In this document: piece after piece, positions 22,691 to 35,432 of the stretch | Layout: every line of letters starts with the position of its first letter | How positions within the stretch are numbered: the stretch's first letter is position 1 | Source of the DNA: Isoetes taiwanensis | Lineage: Eukaryota; Streptophyta; Lycopodiopsida; Isoetales; Isoetaceae | DNA: 64,000 nucleotides | Direction of reading: 5' to 3' | NCBI GenBank assembly: GCA_021234155.1 | Contig: JAJEKV010000025.1 | Location: 18,591,558 to 18,655,557 of the forward strand | Notes under the pieces: generated by a model | What the model was told of the DNA's origin: nothing | The model's input: the letters and a program-made list of their open reading frames with translations, nothing else | Database searches by the model: none | Position numbers and translations under genes: made by a program

Positions 22691-24368
22691 GTATGCTTCC
22701 GCTGCCCCTAGTTCACCGCCAAAACAATACATTCAGTATCTACCAGCGATTAATCTGAACCATCTATCTGTCACATGCCATCGCAGCCATTCCTCCCGGA
22801 TATTCCAAAGCTTATAATCCTCAAATTAAATCCAGGCCACGTTGGGAACGGTTGAGATAGAAAATTTCCCTATGAGAGGAAAATTTTCGGTATATTATTT
22901 AAATCTAAGGATAACTAGCAAAAAGGCACGCCAGATGCCATAGAAAATAAAGGCAGGATAATTAGGACAAGGTGATTGGATACCAAAAGATAATTGAATT
23001 GTTTTTTACGGCTTTTCAAACCATTTGGAAGTCTAACCCTGCATTTAAGGAACCAGTATTTCCTAGTTTTGGAAGGGCAGGATATGAGGTTGTTGTAGCC
23101 GTATTTGTCTTTGGTTGCGTTTGGTCTGTTCTAAGAGGTCGATGTGGAAGTTTTTTCGTACAATTTGTGCTTGTTGATGTCTACTGCCATTTTGAGATTT
23201 GGTTTTGCTTTGTGTTGTTTGTACTTGGTTAATAGGTTTGTTGTTTGTCCCACGTATTCCTTGTTGTTCTTATTGCACTTTAGGCAGTATTTTTTTTATC
23301 GTAGGTTTTATTTTGCATGCGTCATTTTAGTTGTGTTAGAGTTGTTTTGACATGTAAATATTTTTGTTATTTCCTTTTTCTTTACTTTTAGTTTTGGTGT
23401 GTTTATAGTAATTAAAATAGGAATTGAGATTGAGATCAAAATTATATAAACAGTTTAGGATTTTGAATAGTTCAGCATATGAAAATATGGAAATCGATGT
23501 GCAATATGGAAGTCGGTAGATGGTGATACCCTCTAAGATGCTTGCACGGTGTTGTATTCCTTGTTTTTTTGTTATGTTGTTATAGTTGGCCTCACCATTC
23601 TTTTTTCTTAGGATGTGCTTGACGAATTCTGTCAAAGATAATGTCAGTTGATATGATCATTGAGATTTGACTAATTTGGTATTGGAAATTTAATATATCA
23701 ACATTCCTTGTAAATACCTGTTTAATTTCAAGTAGGATTCTAGAAATAGATCTCTCTTGCTTTTATAGGCATATGAAGTCATTCAGCTCAGAAAATGCTT
23801 CATCAAGCAGAGAATTAACGTGGTTCAGTATTTATATAACAGCAATATTGACCATGTTCTCCAACGCTTGGATTATTTTTGAAGACTTCGAAGATCAACA
23901 TCCCAGGGAGTCTAAAACCCTGACAGCTGGCTTGATTAACTATTTTGACAGTGTTAAAGTCCCTCATTGGCTGACCCATCATGCACACGGTAGATATAGA
24001 TGTTTCTATTCATGAAATTGGCAAACATAAGATTGAACAGAAAGGATGAAATCAATAACTGCAGTCACAGAATATGAATGAATCAGAGAGCTGCAATATC
24101 AATATCCACACATGCATTAGCTTTTTGGCATGTAATTTAATCAAGGTAGAGGAGCGCTGTTACTTACAATTTGTTGCTGGTTCTTTCTCTTGACGCTATT
24201 ACAGTCATCTTAAGCTTCTGCAATTGCAAATGCAGATTAGAGATAAATGTTCAGAGATTTCCAAGTTGCACATTTCATTGTTATGCAAATTTTAGAAATC
24301 ATTTTACGGAAAAATCCTCTAGAATAATTCTACTAGCACACACTATTTCTATTTTTTAAATCACATTG
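22691..24368. other. No supported gene
   Basis: T-rich plus-strand stretch around 23100-23400 and AT-rich remainder. ORFs of 60-100 codons have no recognisable domain. Nothing else seen. Confidence 0.3.
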
Positions 24369-24673
24369 CTACAGAAATGCTGCCAGAAATCGCATTATAT
24401 TGTCCCTCGTATGGAGCACTTGAAGGCTGCTGCACTGTCCAAGCTCTCTAGAAATGACCCTGTCAAAAAATTCTGAGACAGATCCAGCTGTTGCAATTGT
24501 TTCAATCTTCCAAATGAATATGGAACCTGCCCTGTAAGCCCATTTCCTGCAAGGGACAAAGTGTTCAATCCTGAATGAATTGATGGCCTCATGCTTCTCC
24601 ATTGAGGTATTTTGGCATAACATTTGCTAAAGGCATCATGCTTGACTCCAAGCCCAATGCATGTCTGCATCAA
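24369..24673 (-). pseudogene. LRR receptor-type fragment
   Basis: Minus-strand open stretch with clear plant extracellular LRR text: LNTLSLAGNGLTGQVPYSFG followed by RLKQLQQLDLSQNFLTGS, i.e. two repeats of the LxxLxLxxNxLxGxIPxxLxx type. Only about two repeats remain, with no cap, membrane span or kinase nearby. It may come from the same gene family as the fragments at 11.4-11.9 kb, but it is not a copy of them in the part I can read. Confidence 0.75.
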
Positions 24674-25084
24674 TTTTGCCCATAGATCTGCAGTTTAGAT
24701 ATTCAGAACATTGTTCTAGTCATTGCATCAGAGTTGGCCTTGTTGCATAAAGACTTTTAACTGCTAGAACTGCGCTTGCATTTGGAAGCGGCATTGGACA
24801 GAGCTAAATTGCTAGAGGTAAGTAAAGGAGGAGAATTCATACTGTGGATTATGCGGGAGTGTAGATCAATATTTATCTGCATCGTATCATGATGCATCTT
24901 GCATCTTGGCGCCAAGACTACTACAGCTGTATGCTTAACTTCAAGGCAAATGAACATTCAAACTTTCTGCCAGTACCCTTCAGCAAAACGTCTGTAGCAA
25001 GGACACAATCTCTGAGATGACTTTGAAAATCAAATTGTACCATGTAGGCTTGTAAAAATCGTGGTCTCATGCTTTTGCTGGAAA

Positions 25085-25256
25085 ATCGTAGCCTCTGGTT
25101 GTACAATGCCGCCATGGGACAAACTATCAAATACTTTCCTAGCTTCCTCCAAACAGCGAGACTTTGCACACATATCAAGAAGAGAACTTCCTACCACTAC
25201 ATCGGATTGGTGCCCAGCGACTATAAGACAGTTATAAATGCTCCTTCCTTGAGTTA
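25085..25256 (-). pseudogene. PPR protein fragment
   Basis: Minus-strand frame starting LTQGRSIYNCLIVAGHQSDV and continuing through VVVGSSLLDMCAKSRCLEEA to RKVFDSLSHGGIV. The pattern G(K/R)xIHxxxIxxGxxSDVxVGSSLxDMYAKCGxxEEARKVFDxM is the usual PLS-class pentatricopeptide repeat text of plant organelle RNA-editing factors. Only about one and a half repeats are present, followed by a frame break. In intact genes this family acts in mitochondria or plastids; here it is a fragment only. Confidence 0.75.
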
Positions 25257-28200
25257 AGTTACGTGTACTACTACATCCTCTTAGGGTGTCATGTTTTCAC
25301 GGCCTGCGTCCTTAAAGATGGCACCAGGGGCTAACCTGTTTTGTTGGAAGATATTTTCTTCTGTAGTTAAATATTGATCCATCTTAGCCACATTGGCTTT
25401 TCGTTTTGATGTATCTCGAACAATTAAACTAGTAAGACCAAGGCACATGAAAGATTAAAACATAATGGTAATTTAACAAAAATGCATGTGTACCTCAGTT
25501 GCTGCCAAAGTATAGAAAGCAGGATCTTACTCTTTCACAATGGCCTTGACTTATTTAAGAACACCTTTTTTCTTGGTGAAAATCTTTGTAAAAATTAAAC
25601 TTAGGCGCATCAAGACTTGAAGAAAAGGGAAAAGGAGAAATAGACATCCCTCTATAGAAAAATTTGTTTGTAATCTAGAAAGAACAACGACCAAAAGCAG
25701 GGCATCATCCATCTAAAAATAAGGAAGCAAGCCAAACGGAAGGAGGACGGCGAGAAGATTCTGTGGGGCTAAAAATGCAATAAGATTCAAGATCCTGGCT
25801 TAAAAGATTAATTCAAGAACTTTGCTTAAAAGATTAGAACTTGATATAAAAAGAGCACGAGAACTTGTTTACGGAGGCGTATGATTTAAAAAACAATTTA
25901 GATACAATGGCATGCATATCACAAAATAGATGCTTCCAGTATTATAGACAACGACTTAAATTAGGGTAAAAGGGAAAAACAACAAGAAAAGGGGAAATCA
26001 CGAAATATGAATACCTTGGCTGGGAGGCAGAGAAGAGGCATGGGGGCTGTCAGGATGATTCGGTAGTATGAAAGCTAAAGATTTTGCCTTCAACGAGAGA
26101 CGGATATGCGAAGATGTCTTTAACGTTGTACCCTGTAATAGAAAGTGTTAGAGAAAAAAACGAAGGAAACAAAATAACCTCTTGCATAGATCCATTCTAA
26201 TGCCGAAGAGACAGATCCGATAGGCTCGTCATATCTGCATGCCAGAAACATAAATGTAAAGCAAAACAAGAACCCAAAGCAAAAGGCCCACTCCCGCACA
26301 TAGAGAAGGGAAAAAAAAAACTAGAGGGAAAGGGACGGACCGAAGGAGAAAGTTAGAGGGGGAAGAGAAGCGGCACTGTAATCGGCACCCATTCTAGGTA
26401 TTCTCCGTGTATATTTTTAGCCCTTTTCTAATTTCCATAGCCCTAGATCTTGCAAAATGAAGATCTAACGGTGATAGCTATTGCCACATCATTTTTTGAT
26501 GAGGTGGAGGTGATACGTGGATAGCTTAGAATTGCAAGGAGGGTTGCACGCTTGGTTAGGCTGGCGTGCTAAAAACCTATTCTATTTTACTTTATTCTTG
26601 CTGCTCTTTTTTTGTTTGGGTCGAATAGGCCAATTGGTTTCCGTATATAAGAATGGCGGGTTCTTGCCCGATTCGAGGAGGAATCCGACGCTACGCCCAG
26701 CTTGCCCGGGCCTTGAAGCGAGGATGACTCCCGAGAATCGGCGATAACTTACCATTCTTATAACGATATGCAACAGGTTGCATTACGCTCTGGTCGGGGT
26801 AAAACTTGAATCGAGGGTAGAAACCATCGGAATGAGAGGTAGATGGCCGGAATGAGAGGTAAATCGCCAGAATCTGAGGTAAATCCAAGTAATTTCAAGA
26901 ACTGCCGCTGCTCTTCAGCTTCACAGAAGTTCCGGAAGAGAACCTTAGCCAGATGGCGCAATGCCATTGGCGGATATGGCAGAATGCAACCTAAGTTGCA
27001 TTTACGTGGATGATAAAAAATCTATTCTATTCTATTCAAATTTTCAATTAGAAACTTGAAATATTTGACTTTTTGGAGGAACATCACGAAAGAAAAAGGT
27101 TTTAGAAGTTTGTTGATATGGTGGTGCTCGGGGGAAGAACCCAATAATATCCATGTTGAAATATTCAATGGTTAAAAGTTAATAATAGTTATGACCTTTA
27201 GGAAAAGGTAGACGAAGGTCTTTATAATTATCAAAGGAGATAAAGAAAAGGCATCAAACCTTTTTAAAAGGGCGACATCTGCTATATATTGATCAGACAT
27301 CAACGATTAAGAGTCAGCTATGGATAACTATATGACCAGAACGTGATATACTAAACCAAAAGGCGGAGCGGTTGCGGTACATGCCAACAAAAGTTTGTAG
27401 ACACTGTGACCCGACCTCAGACACTCGTGACCAACTCGCCCTATGACCACTTTTGTGAACCCGATGAAGCGCCCGAGCTGTTTCCTTCATCACGACGGGA
27501 GATGCTATAATTTTCCTAAGCACAACATGGAAATGGGGTCGCCAAAATCCGAGTCATATTAAACCTTGTGCTGACACGTGTCACATCCCTACAATCCGGA
27601 ATGGAAATAGGGGCATCTGTTCCGCCCAACAGGTAAACATCCGGTAATTGTTTAGGGTAAACATCCGGTAAATAGCCTTGGAGTTTCTTGCTAAGTTTTC
27701 TACAGAAGCCATGGAGTTTCTTGCAGAGCATTTCGGATCATGCAGAGCATTTTTGCGGGATCTTATTGCAGAGATTCTTGGCGAGAACTTAAAAAAAAAA
27801 ATGATACGAGAATAGAACCAAGGGAGTAGAAGCACCCGGAGCTTGCGGGTTTTCATAAAAAAAAAACTACGTTAGCCGTTGTTTCCTGTCGATTCTCTGT
27901 TCTAACATCAGCTTTTTTAATTTCCTCTTTTGTTTTCCATTTTTCAGACCCGAAAGCAATAGAAGCACCGAAAGGGATTACCCTTTCAATTATCCTGTTT
28001 GAAGGAAACCCAGAAAGCAGTAGAAGCACCGGAGCTTGCAGGTTTTCAGCAAAAAAAGTCACTCAGTACCTGCACTAGAACCTCCAAATCCGATCAAAGA
28101 CGGCTGGCCGCCTTGAAAACTAACTGCTGAAGCATCAAAACAAGAAATGAACAACTAAAACAGCAAAAATGAAGCATCTAATCCAGAAAACAGATCAATG

Positions 28201-28382
28201 CCTCCTTGCGCCAAATTTGTTGCCTTCTGCCGAGCTATGGCTTTCGCCCTACGAACACAAAACGACGAACCAGGCCCCATTGGAGGGCGTCTCTCCGGCG
28301 GCACTATAGCCGCACCTCTGCCTCGCACAAAACAGGGGAGAAAAAAAAGGGGGGACAATTTTGCTCCCCCATTCCATGTTGT
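25257..28382. other. No supported gene
   Basis: Short ORFs without domains. The minus ORF at 26758-26967 starts MALRHLAKVLFRNFCEAEEQ and is unrecognised; imperfect GGAATGAGAGGTA repeats lie inside it at about 26829-26882. Two copies of GTAGAAGCACCGGAGCTTGC-like text followed by GGTTTTC and an A-run are at about 27828 and 28019. Otherwise nothing supported. Confidence 0.3.
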
Positions 28383-28478
28383 GGGGGCGTGGCCATGGGT
28401 CCCGGATTCCGGTGTGGACCGCCGGTCGCGGGGTCCCACCGGTCCACACTGGAATCCAGTCCCCATGGCCATGCCCCC
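28383..28478. repeat. Large imperfect palindrome (39-bp arms)
   Basis: GGGGGCGTGGCCATGGG... (28383-28421) pairs with ...CCCCATGGCCATGCCCCC (28440-28478), with about five mismatches and an 18-base centre. Inside each arm GGATTCC is itself flanked by short complementary bases. It could be a foldback or MITE centre, or the end of an inverted-repeat element; no target duplication was identified. Confidence 0.8.
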
Positions 28479-29169
28479 ATACATCGCATGTATCTTAGTA
28501 CAATGATGAAGATAAGGGATTTGAGCGCAATTATCATCGAGCTTATTACTATTAAGGTCTTTCTCTCAAAAACTTGAGGGGTGGAATTTATTAATCTTGG
28601 ACATTAATAGGTTAGATATATTCTTTGTTTAGGTTCCATAGACCATTCGGTCTTTGTGGACAATAAAGTCAATTCAACTCAATTTAATTGTGATTTTTTC
28701 ATTGGGATTAGATGTAGAGTAATATTCTTGGAAAACAACATCCCTTAGAACGCATGTGTAGCACAATAACAAAGGGGTTCGGGGGAGCTTTATTTGGATA
28801 TAAAATGACCATATCTAAAATGATAAACTATACCCCTAAAATAATTAATTAGGTTGTTATATGAAAAAGAAATAAAAACACAAATCTAGTAGAAAAAAAT
28901 AATCACGTTAACTCGGTGGTTGTATTATGAGTAAAGCATTGTTATTAAGACAATGAATTATGTTGGTAGAGGTTTGAGTCCTTGTATTTCATATTTTGAA
29001 ACCTTAGGCACAACCATATTTCATATTTTAAAACCACAGGCGCCTCCAAATATAATGACCATATTCGTAAAGAGAGGTGCTCAGATGCCCGAATATACAC
29101 TTTGGGTCGTAGGATCGACGAATCCGATGATAGAGGTAGTCGGGGTGTACCTCACTTGAATGTGTAGCA
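28479..29169. other. No supported gene
   Basis: AT-rich, short ORFs only. One GTGTAGCACAATAAC...GGGGTTCGG segment near 28755-28788 resembles the tandem unit that starts at 29170. Confidence 0.3.
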
Positions 29170-29271
29170 CAATAGGGGGTTCGGAGGATTTGATTTGGAT
29201 GTAGCAAATGCTTGCGAGAACAATAACGGGGGTTTCGGAGGATTTGATTTGGATGTAGCAAATGCTTGCGG
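29170..29271. repeat. Two-copy tandem duplication, about 51 bp
   Basis: CAATA(AC)GGGGGTTTCGGAGG... through GATGTAGCAAATGCTTGCG is present at 29170-29220 and 29221-29271, with a small insertion in the second copy. No function evident. Confidence 0.88.
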
Positions 29272-30075
29272 ATAATCTTGATTTATCAGACTTTTCTCAA
29301 AAAAGTTTGCAAAATATATGAAGCATGATACATCATCAAATCGCTACAAAAATCATATCAATTTTCTTAGCCTTTTGTTGTTTTCTTGATTTTCTTGTGT
29401 TTTCTCGTCATACTTGAGATTTTCTTTCTAATAAGATTGCTAGAAACCATCGACATCCAAATATATAACCACCATTTTGTAGTCCTAGCTTTTACTAAAG
29501 AATTGCTTCACAATAATCATGGTAACCATGACGTATAGACATAAATAGGCATAGTACTTAAATCCTTTCTTTTTACAATATGGGCCAGTAACATATGCTT
29601 AGGCACAGGAAGAGGCATCGTCTTGGGAAGCGTGCGAAACCAGGCCCCGATGGATGAGGCTTTTCTAGAGGCATTCTCGAGGGGACTTGGGTTCGAGCAT
29701 TCCCTTAGATCATGATGTGACAGTAGCTTACCTAGATAGCATAATAAATCAGACGTACACATCTAATTCTAGGATAGGATTTTCTAGACAGTCTTTCAGT
29801 ACCCATTATCTCTGTATCTTATGCTTCGATAGGGTGGGATCTTTAAGGATTTCGGCCCACAACATAGAATATCTTGCAGCAGGAAGATATTCAAGAAACA
29901 TTTTCAAATTTCGGTCCTTGAGCGATTTGTACGGAACCTCTTTGGCCTTTGGTCGATATTCTTTGATCTTAGACCAGCCCAATTCTTGCTGGACTTGGAA
30001 ATTGTCGTTTGGAGGTTTGCTTTGGCGAACTAGTTTCTTGTTTCTTGTTTCAGGAAAGTATCAGAAAAGGGGAAG

Positions 30076-31987
30076 ATGGCGGAAGTGAGGAATCAAGGAA
30101 GGGGGAAGAAAGATATTAACTCAGAGAAGCAAAGAGAAGATGAGGAATGGAATATGATATTCCGGTTGGAGGATAGGAATGATATGGCCTGGAAAAACCT
30201 TAAAGAATTGTATGTTGCCTTTGAGATTATCAAAGATCAGCAAAAGGCGGCAGCATTTTGCATGGATGTTTCGGGGGAGGGATCGATTTGTGCCAGCTTG
30301 AACAAAATCAAAAAACTTGAGGAGGATTACACTGGAGGGCGAGCAAATGATAGGGATTGGGCACTGGGCATGCAAAATCTTGCAAGAAATGGGCGAAACC
30401 TCTACAAGCTTATCACCAAGCGAGGGGCATAGTGAAAGGGCTGCTGCGACCTAAAGAACAATATTTTTCGAAGTCCATGAGCGAAATGCTTATGAGAACT
30501 AAGGAGATTACGGTGGAAATGGAAAATCTCAAATGGAACTTCGCTAGCCTCAATTAAACTCATAAGGAGGTGGGTAGATGCGGATGATCAAGTTATTGAG
30601 AGGCAGTAGAGGATTTTCAAGAATAATCTCTCCTATGATCGGCTCGGGTGCTCGACAATGTTTCCAAGAATTATGAAACCCATCAAATCCGACTAAAAAG
30701 GATACCAAGGCATGCAAGATCAGGGATAGCAATGGGTTCTTTAATCCCTCTGAGAGGAGGTCGGACAATCATTTGCAAAAATTGTGAAGAGGTGCGAGAT
30801 CTCCATCTTTGACAGAACTAGTACCAAAGTGGGGGACCACCATATCATAACAAAGCTCCAATTGCAGGTAAAAGCGACATTGCAAAAGGTTTGAGCGCCC
30901 TTTCTTATAAAAATGCTCTTCTTAATCAAGTTAATTATGAGTTCACCGTCTTATGATGCTAACAGGAAGGTAATGAGATTAAGGGGGATTATAGATCTTT
31001 TACGGTATTAGGGACTCCTCGGCCTCGATTTATATTCTAAAAAGGGATCTGATTCATTTTCCTGAAAAATCCCCATCCCTTGGGGAGGTTAAGTTCTGGA
31101 TCACTAAGATTCAAAGAGTCCCGATTCTTTCTATTCTCAAATTAGAGAATAAAACATTCCAAATTTTATGCTCTGACGAGAATAGTGTAGGATCTATTCT
31201 TAGAAAAAGGCTGGATACTATTGGAAACAGGGAATTCTTCATTATGAAGTGGAGCCCGATCTATATCCCGGGTAACTATAGTTTAATCTCTACTTCCACC
31301 TGGGTAACTTATCCCAATTTACCGCCCAGTCTCTGGAGCAAATCTCACCTGCAAGCCATATCTGAGAAATTGGGAGAGGTTATCAGTATTAACATTCCCC
31401 AAACAAACTTCCCCTCAGTTTGCATTTCAAAGAGAATCAGATCCGACTGGAGAAGGGAGGTTAAAGTGAAAGTTTCGATTCCCTTTGTCTTCAATTTGAA
31501 AATTGACTACTCTAAAATGCCCAAAGGGGATATTGATAAGGGCAAAGGAATAAGTATAGAGGAGAAGGTGAACAGATCTACCCCCCTTATAATTAGACAA
31601 GAGTGGAGACCCAAGAATACTGGTTTACATAACATGGCCCAAAAGGGGGAGAGTAGCAATTGCCATAGCAATCAGGAAATAAGCAATAGTGAGGACCAAG
31701 CAGGGGGGTATGAAGGTAATTTCAAGATTGATAGGCGGGTTCTCACTTTCAAGAATATTGACCTCTCATTCAAAATCAATCCGGGATTCATGATAGTCTC
31801 TATCCCCCACAGGGTTCCTGATCAAGAGGAAGTCTATAGTAATAAAGATGAGCATTCTAGTGACAATGATGGTGATGACATGAATTGGCAGCAAATCAGT
31901 AAAAAAAGAGGCAGAGGCCAAAAAAAGATCTACTCTGGACCTATTAGGGTTAGTCCAAGAAATGACTATTCAATCGAGAATAGCTAA
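30076..31987 (+). pseudogene. LINE ORF1 (DUF4283-type RNA-binding protein), interrupted
   Basis: The first protein of the LINE, expected to bind element RNA. It starts at ATG 30076 (MAEVRNQGRGKKDINSEKQR), 118 codons long, then continues in another frame (GLLRPKEQYFSKSMSEMLMR up to about 30555). After a broken middle part, the frame is open again from about 31040 to 31987. This last part carries the conserved plant LINE segment: ...FFIMKWSPIYIPGNYSLIS and TWVTYPNLPPSLWSKSHLQA IS-type text, which in this family follows the DUF4283 fold. The C-terminal 100 residues are polar and charged (KKRGRGQKK). Typical CCHC knuckles were not seen. At least two frame changes and one gap make the protein non-functional as written. 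Confidence 0.75.
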
Positions 31988-32008
31988 GAATATTATAAAA
32001 TTGTTTAA

Positions 32009-35000
32009 ATGATAAAAGTCTATCAAAATGATTACTTGGAATCTCAAGGGATAAATAATAGTATCAAAAGAGATAGACTTAAAGTTTGTCTTTCTAACCT
32101 TTGCCCTGACATTCTTTTTATTCAGGAACATAAGATCCATGACCTCAATCATGAAAGGATTATATCTAATATTCTTCCTCCTAATTATAATATTTGGTCC
32201 ATTGTTGCTAACAATTCGTCTGCAGGTATAGCCATAGCATGGAGTCACAAGATTAACATGGAAGAAATATATATGGTCAATGATACCAATGGGAGATGGC
32301 AGACTCTTGTTGGTTGTATAAATTCATGCAAGATAGCCTTTACTAATGTTTATTCTTACCATGAACCTTCAGAGAGATCTATGATGTGGAATAGAATCTT
32401 GGCCGGTTTGAGTAATTTGGAAGTGGAGGAATGTGTTATATGTGGAGATTTCAACATGGTCACAGATAGATTTATGAAAAATAAGGATTTCAAGAATCTT
32501 CTTCCACAGGAAAGATGTGCTTGGGACAACCTTCTCTCTTCTCATAATTTAACCTTGGCCAGAACCAAACCCCAAGCCTTTAGTTGGTCTGACCATAGAA
32601 TAGATTCTATCTGCTGCCTCCATGATAGGTATTACCTTAGTGAGAATCTTTGGAACAGTAGCAACAGAGTTGAAAATCTAGAAGGCTACACAATCTCTGA
32701 TCATTATCCCCAGCAAATTATCATATCAGGGGATGATAATGGTAATAAGAGAAAAGCTTACTTCAAATTGAACACAAGCCTGATGGATAATGATGATTTC
32801 ATGGTCAAGCTTGAGGAAATCATCAAAGAAAATCCCATGCCCATTGGGAACACAGGTTGGATGTACTGGTGGATTGACACAGCCAAAAAAATAAAATGTT
32901 GGCTCAAAGAATGGGGCAAGAATATTTTCAATCAGAACAAGGTTCATCTTCAAAATTTGAGACAGAGCATTATTACAGCAAGTGATGAGCAAAAAGTGGA
33001 GATAAAAAGGCAGATCGAGATGGAGGAAATCAAAATTGCAAAAGGATGGAAATTGAAAGCTAAAATAAAGGAATTAAAGGAAGACGAGAGATGCAACTCC
33101 AACTACTTCAATAAAGCCAGATTCAGAATCAAGAAGAATCATATTTATGAGGTCAAGGTGGGAGAAAATTTAATTTCTGAAGACAAAGACCTCAAACAAG
33201 CTGCAGTCGATCATTTCAAAAAGCTTATGGGTTCCAATATGGATTCCACTCCCATGGCTATGGAGGAGTTCATTTGTCTTAACAATAAGGTCAATGATGA
33301 GCAGAACTCATATCTTACTAAACCTTTTGTGAATGATGAGCTTTTGCAGGTTGTCAAAAATATGGAAAATGGCAAGACCCCTGGTCCTGATGGACTTCCA
33401 GCAGAATTTTTTTAAAAAAATTGGCCCTTGCTTGGAGACAGTATCACCAGAATAGCTAATGAATTCAGGGAGACAAAGATATTGGATGCAAGAATTAATA
33501 CCAGTTTTATTGCATTGATTCCTAAGATTGATTCTCCTAACACCTTCTCGGATTACAGACCTATTTCTCTTTCTAATGTCATATACAAGATTATTTCAGG
33601 AGCTATTGCCTCAAGACTCAAGACAATTTTAGATATCATTATCAGTAGTTCTCAATCAGCCTATCTTAAAGATAGGTTTATTTTGGACAATGTGGTAACA
33701 GCTATATTGGGACTCCAATGGGCAAAAGATTCTAACCAAGATGTGGCTCTTATAAAACTCGACATCACCAAGGCATTTGATACAGTAAGTTGGAATTTGT
33801 TATTTAGATGTTGCAGGGCTCTTGGTTTCAGCAATGAGAGCATTCAAATATTCGAGGCCATTTTGCATAACTCAAGATCAGCAGTTCTAATCAATGGTGA
33901 GTGCAGTCCATTCTTCACAATCCAAAGAGGCGTGAAACAAGGTTGCCCTCTCGCTCCCTTCCTATTTTTGATTATTATGGAAGCTCTCCATTGCAAGATG
34001 GAGGTAGCAAAGAATACTAACCTTATTAAGGGTCTAAGGCTCCCTGAAAATCCTCAGGCAGATCAAATTCTAAATGGGCGTTTTGCAGATGACACCTTTA
34101 TTCTAATCTCAATGGATGAGAATTCCATTACAAATACTCAAAGAATCCTTGCAGAATTTGGGGAAGCTTGGGGTGTAAAATCAACCCCCGCAAAATCGAC
34201 CATCCAGCGAGAGATCAGAAAAGGGAGAGATGATGGCTTTAGCCATGGGTTGTAAGTATAACTCTCCCAGCACTAGTTCAAAAATCCTTGGTATCCCTTT
34301 TGCAATCAGAAGCGATGCTTCTGATCTTTGGGGAAATATTATTGAAAAATTCTACAAAAAGGTTGACACTTTAAACTCAAAATATCTCTCTAAAAATGGT
34401 AGGGCGATTATTGCTAACTTTATGATTTCTTCTTCTCATGTGTATCAATCATCAGTTATTCTTGCTCCAAAAAAAATTTCTAACAAGTTGCAGGCTATTA
34501 TTGGTAGATTCATTGCTTGTGGGCAAAACAGAAGATGATGGCACCCGGTCTCAGTGAAAGAGTGTTGCAAATCAAAGAGTAATGGAGGATTGGGAATTAT
34601 TAATATTGAAAGGCAAGGGATGGCCTTGGCTGCCAAATACTTCTACAGGGCCTGCTATGAATCCATCAAGCATCCTATTTCCATTCTGATAAGGCACTAT
34701 ATTGGTAAATGCCATCCATATGGGTGGAGGTCTTTGAGAATGGAGCTTCCCCACTCGATCTTCTTTCCCTTCACAGTCCCGAACTCTACTCCGGGTATTA
34801 TTAAAAAATGGATCAAGGCTTGGGATCAGATCAAGGGGATGTACACTTGGAAAGAAGGCATGTCCATGGATCAAACTATTTTTTGGAATCTAGCCGTTCT
34901 ACTCAATAACCCCAATCTCTGCCTGGCTTGCCATTTTCCATATCAAGCCAGGCTATGGAAGAGTAAAGGAATCATCTACATCAAGGATCTTTTTGATGAT

Positions 35001-35432
35001 AATGGCATTATTCCCTTTGATAACTCTACTTTGGCAGAGGAAGGAATGCAGACCAGAATCCTGTATGAGAACATCCTTATTACCATCAACCAAAGCCATT
35101 GGACGAATGAAGAGAATTCCTGGCTAAATGATGGAAAAGATTGTTATACAGTCAGGAGGGCCTATAAATATCTTATGAAGGGAGAAAAAGTCACCATCCA
35201 TACAAAATGGAGAATTCAATCGGATAGGTGCATCAAGAATCTGAGGTTTATGTGGAAGAGCCCTATCAATCCGAAGATCAAATCATTCATGTGGCAATTA
35301 TGGCATAAAGCTTTGGCTACTAATTCAAAAAGATACAGGTTATCCATGGCCAATTCGGATATTTGTGAAAGATGTCTTGGAGCAAAGGAAGATGAAGATC
35401 ATCTTTTTAGAGGCTGCCTATGGTCTGAATGA
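32009..35432 (+). pseudogene. LINE ORF2: endonuclease, reverse transcriptase, zf-RVT
   Basis: The enzyme that nicks target DNA and copies element RNA. Endonuclease (about 32030-32750): the true start MITWNLKG is one base out of frame with the rest; then ILFIQEHK, VICGDFNMV, RIDSICC and ISDHYP give the expected catalytic landmarks. RT (about 33350-34200): GPDGLPAEFF, FIALIPK, DYRPISLSN, LIKLDITKAFDTV, GVKQGCPLAP and the catalytic FADD (FADD instead of the commoner YADD) are all present. C-terminal part: LGIPFA, NGGLGI, then WKSPINPKIKSFMWQL and CERC...HLFRGC (zf-RVT). Lesions seen: a one-base shift near 32050, TAA at 33413, a shift near 34200-34230, TGA at 34536 and TGA at 35430. Both TGA codons sit where Trp fits, consistent with G-to-A change. 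Otherwise the domains are well preserved. Confidence 0.88.

Noticed and set aside
28155-28577. Overlapping ORFs on both strands around the palindrome
   Set aside because: They arise from GC-rich, self-complementary sequence; no domain and mutually overlapping in several frames.
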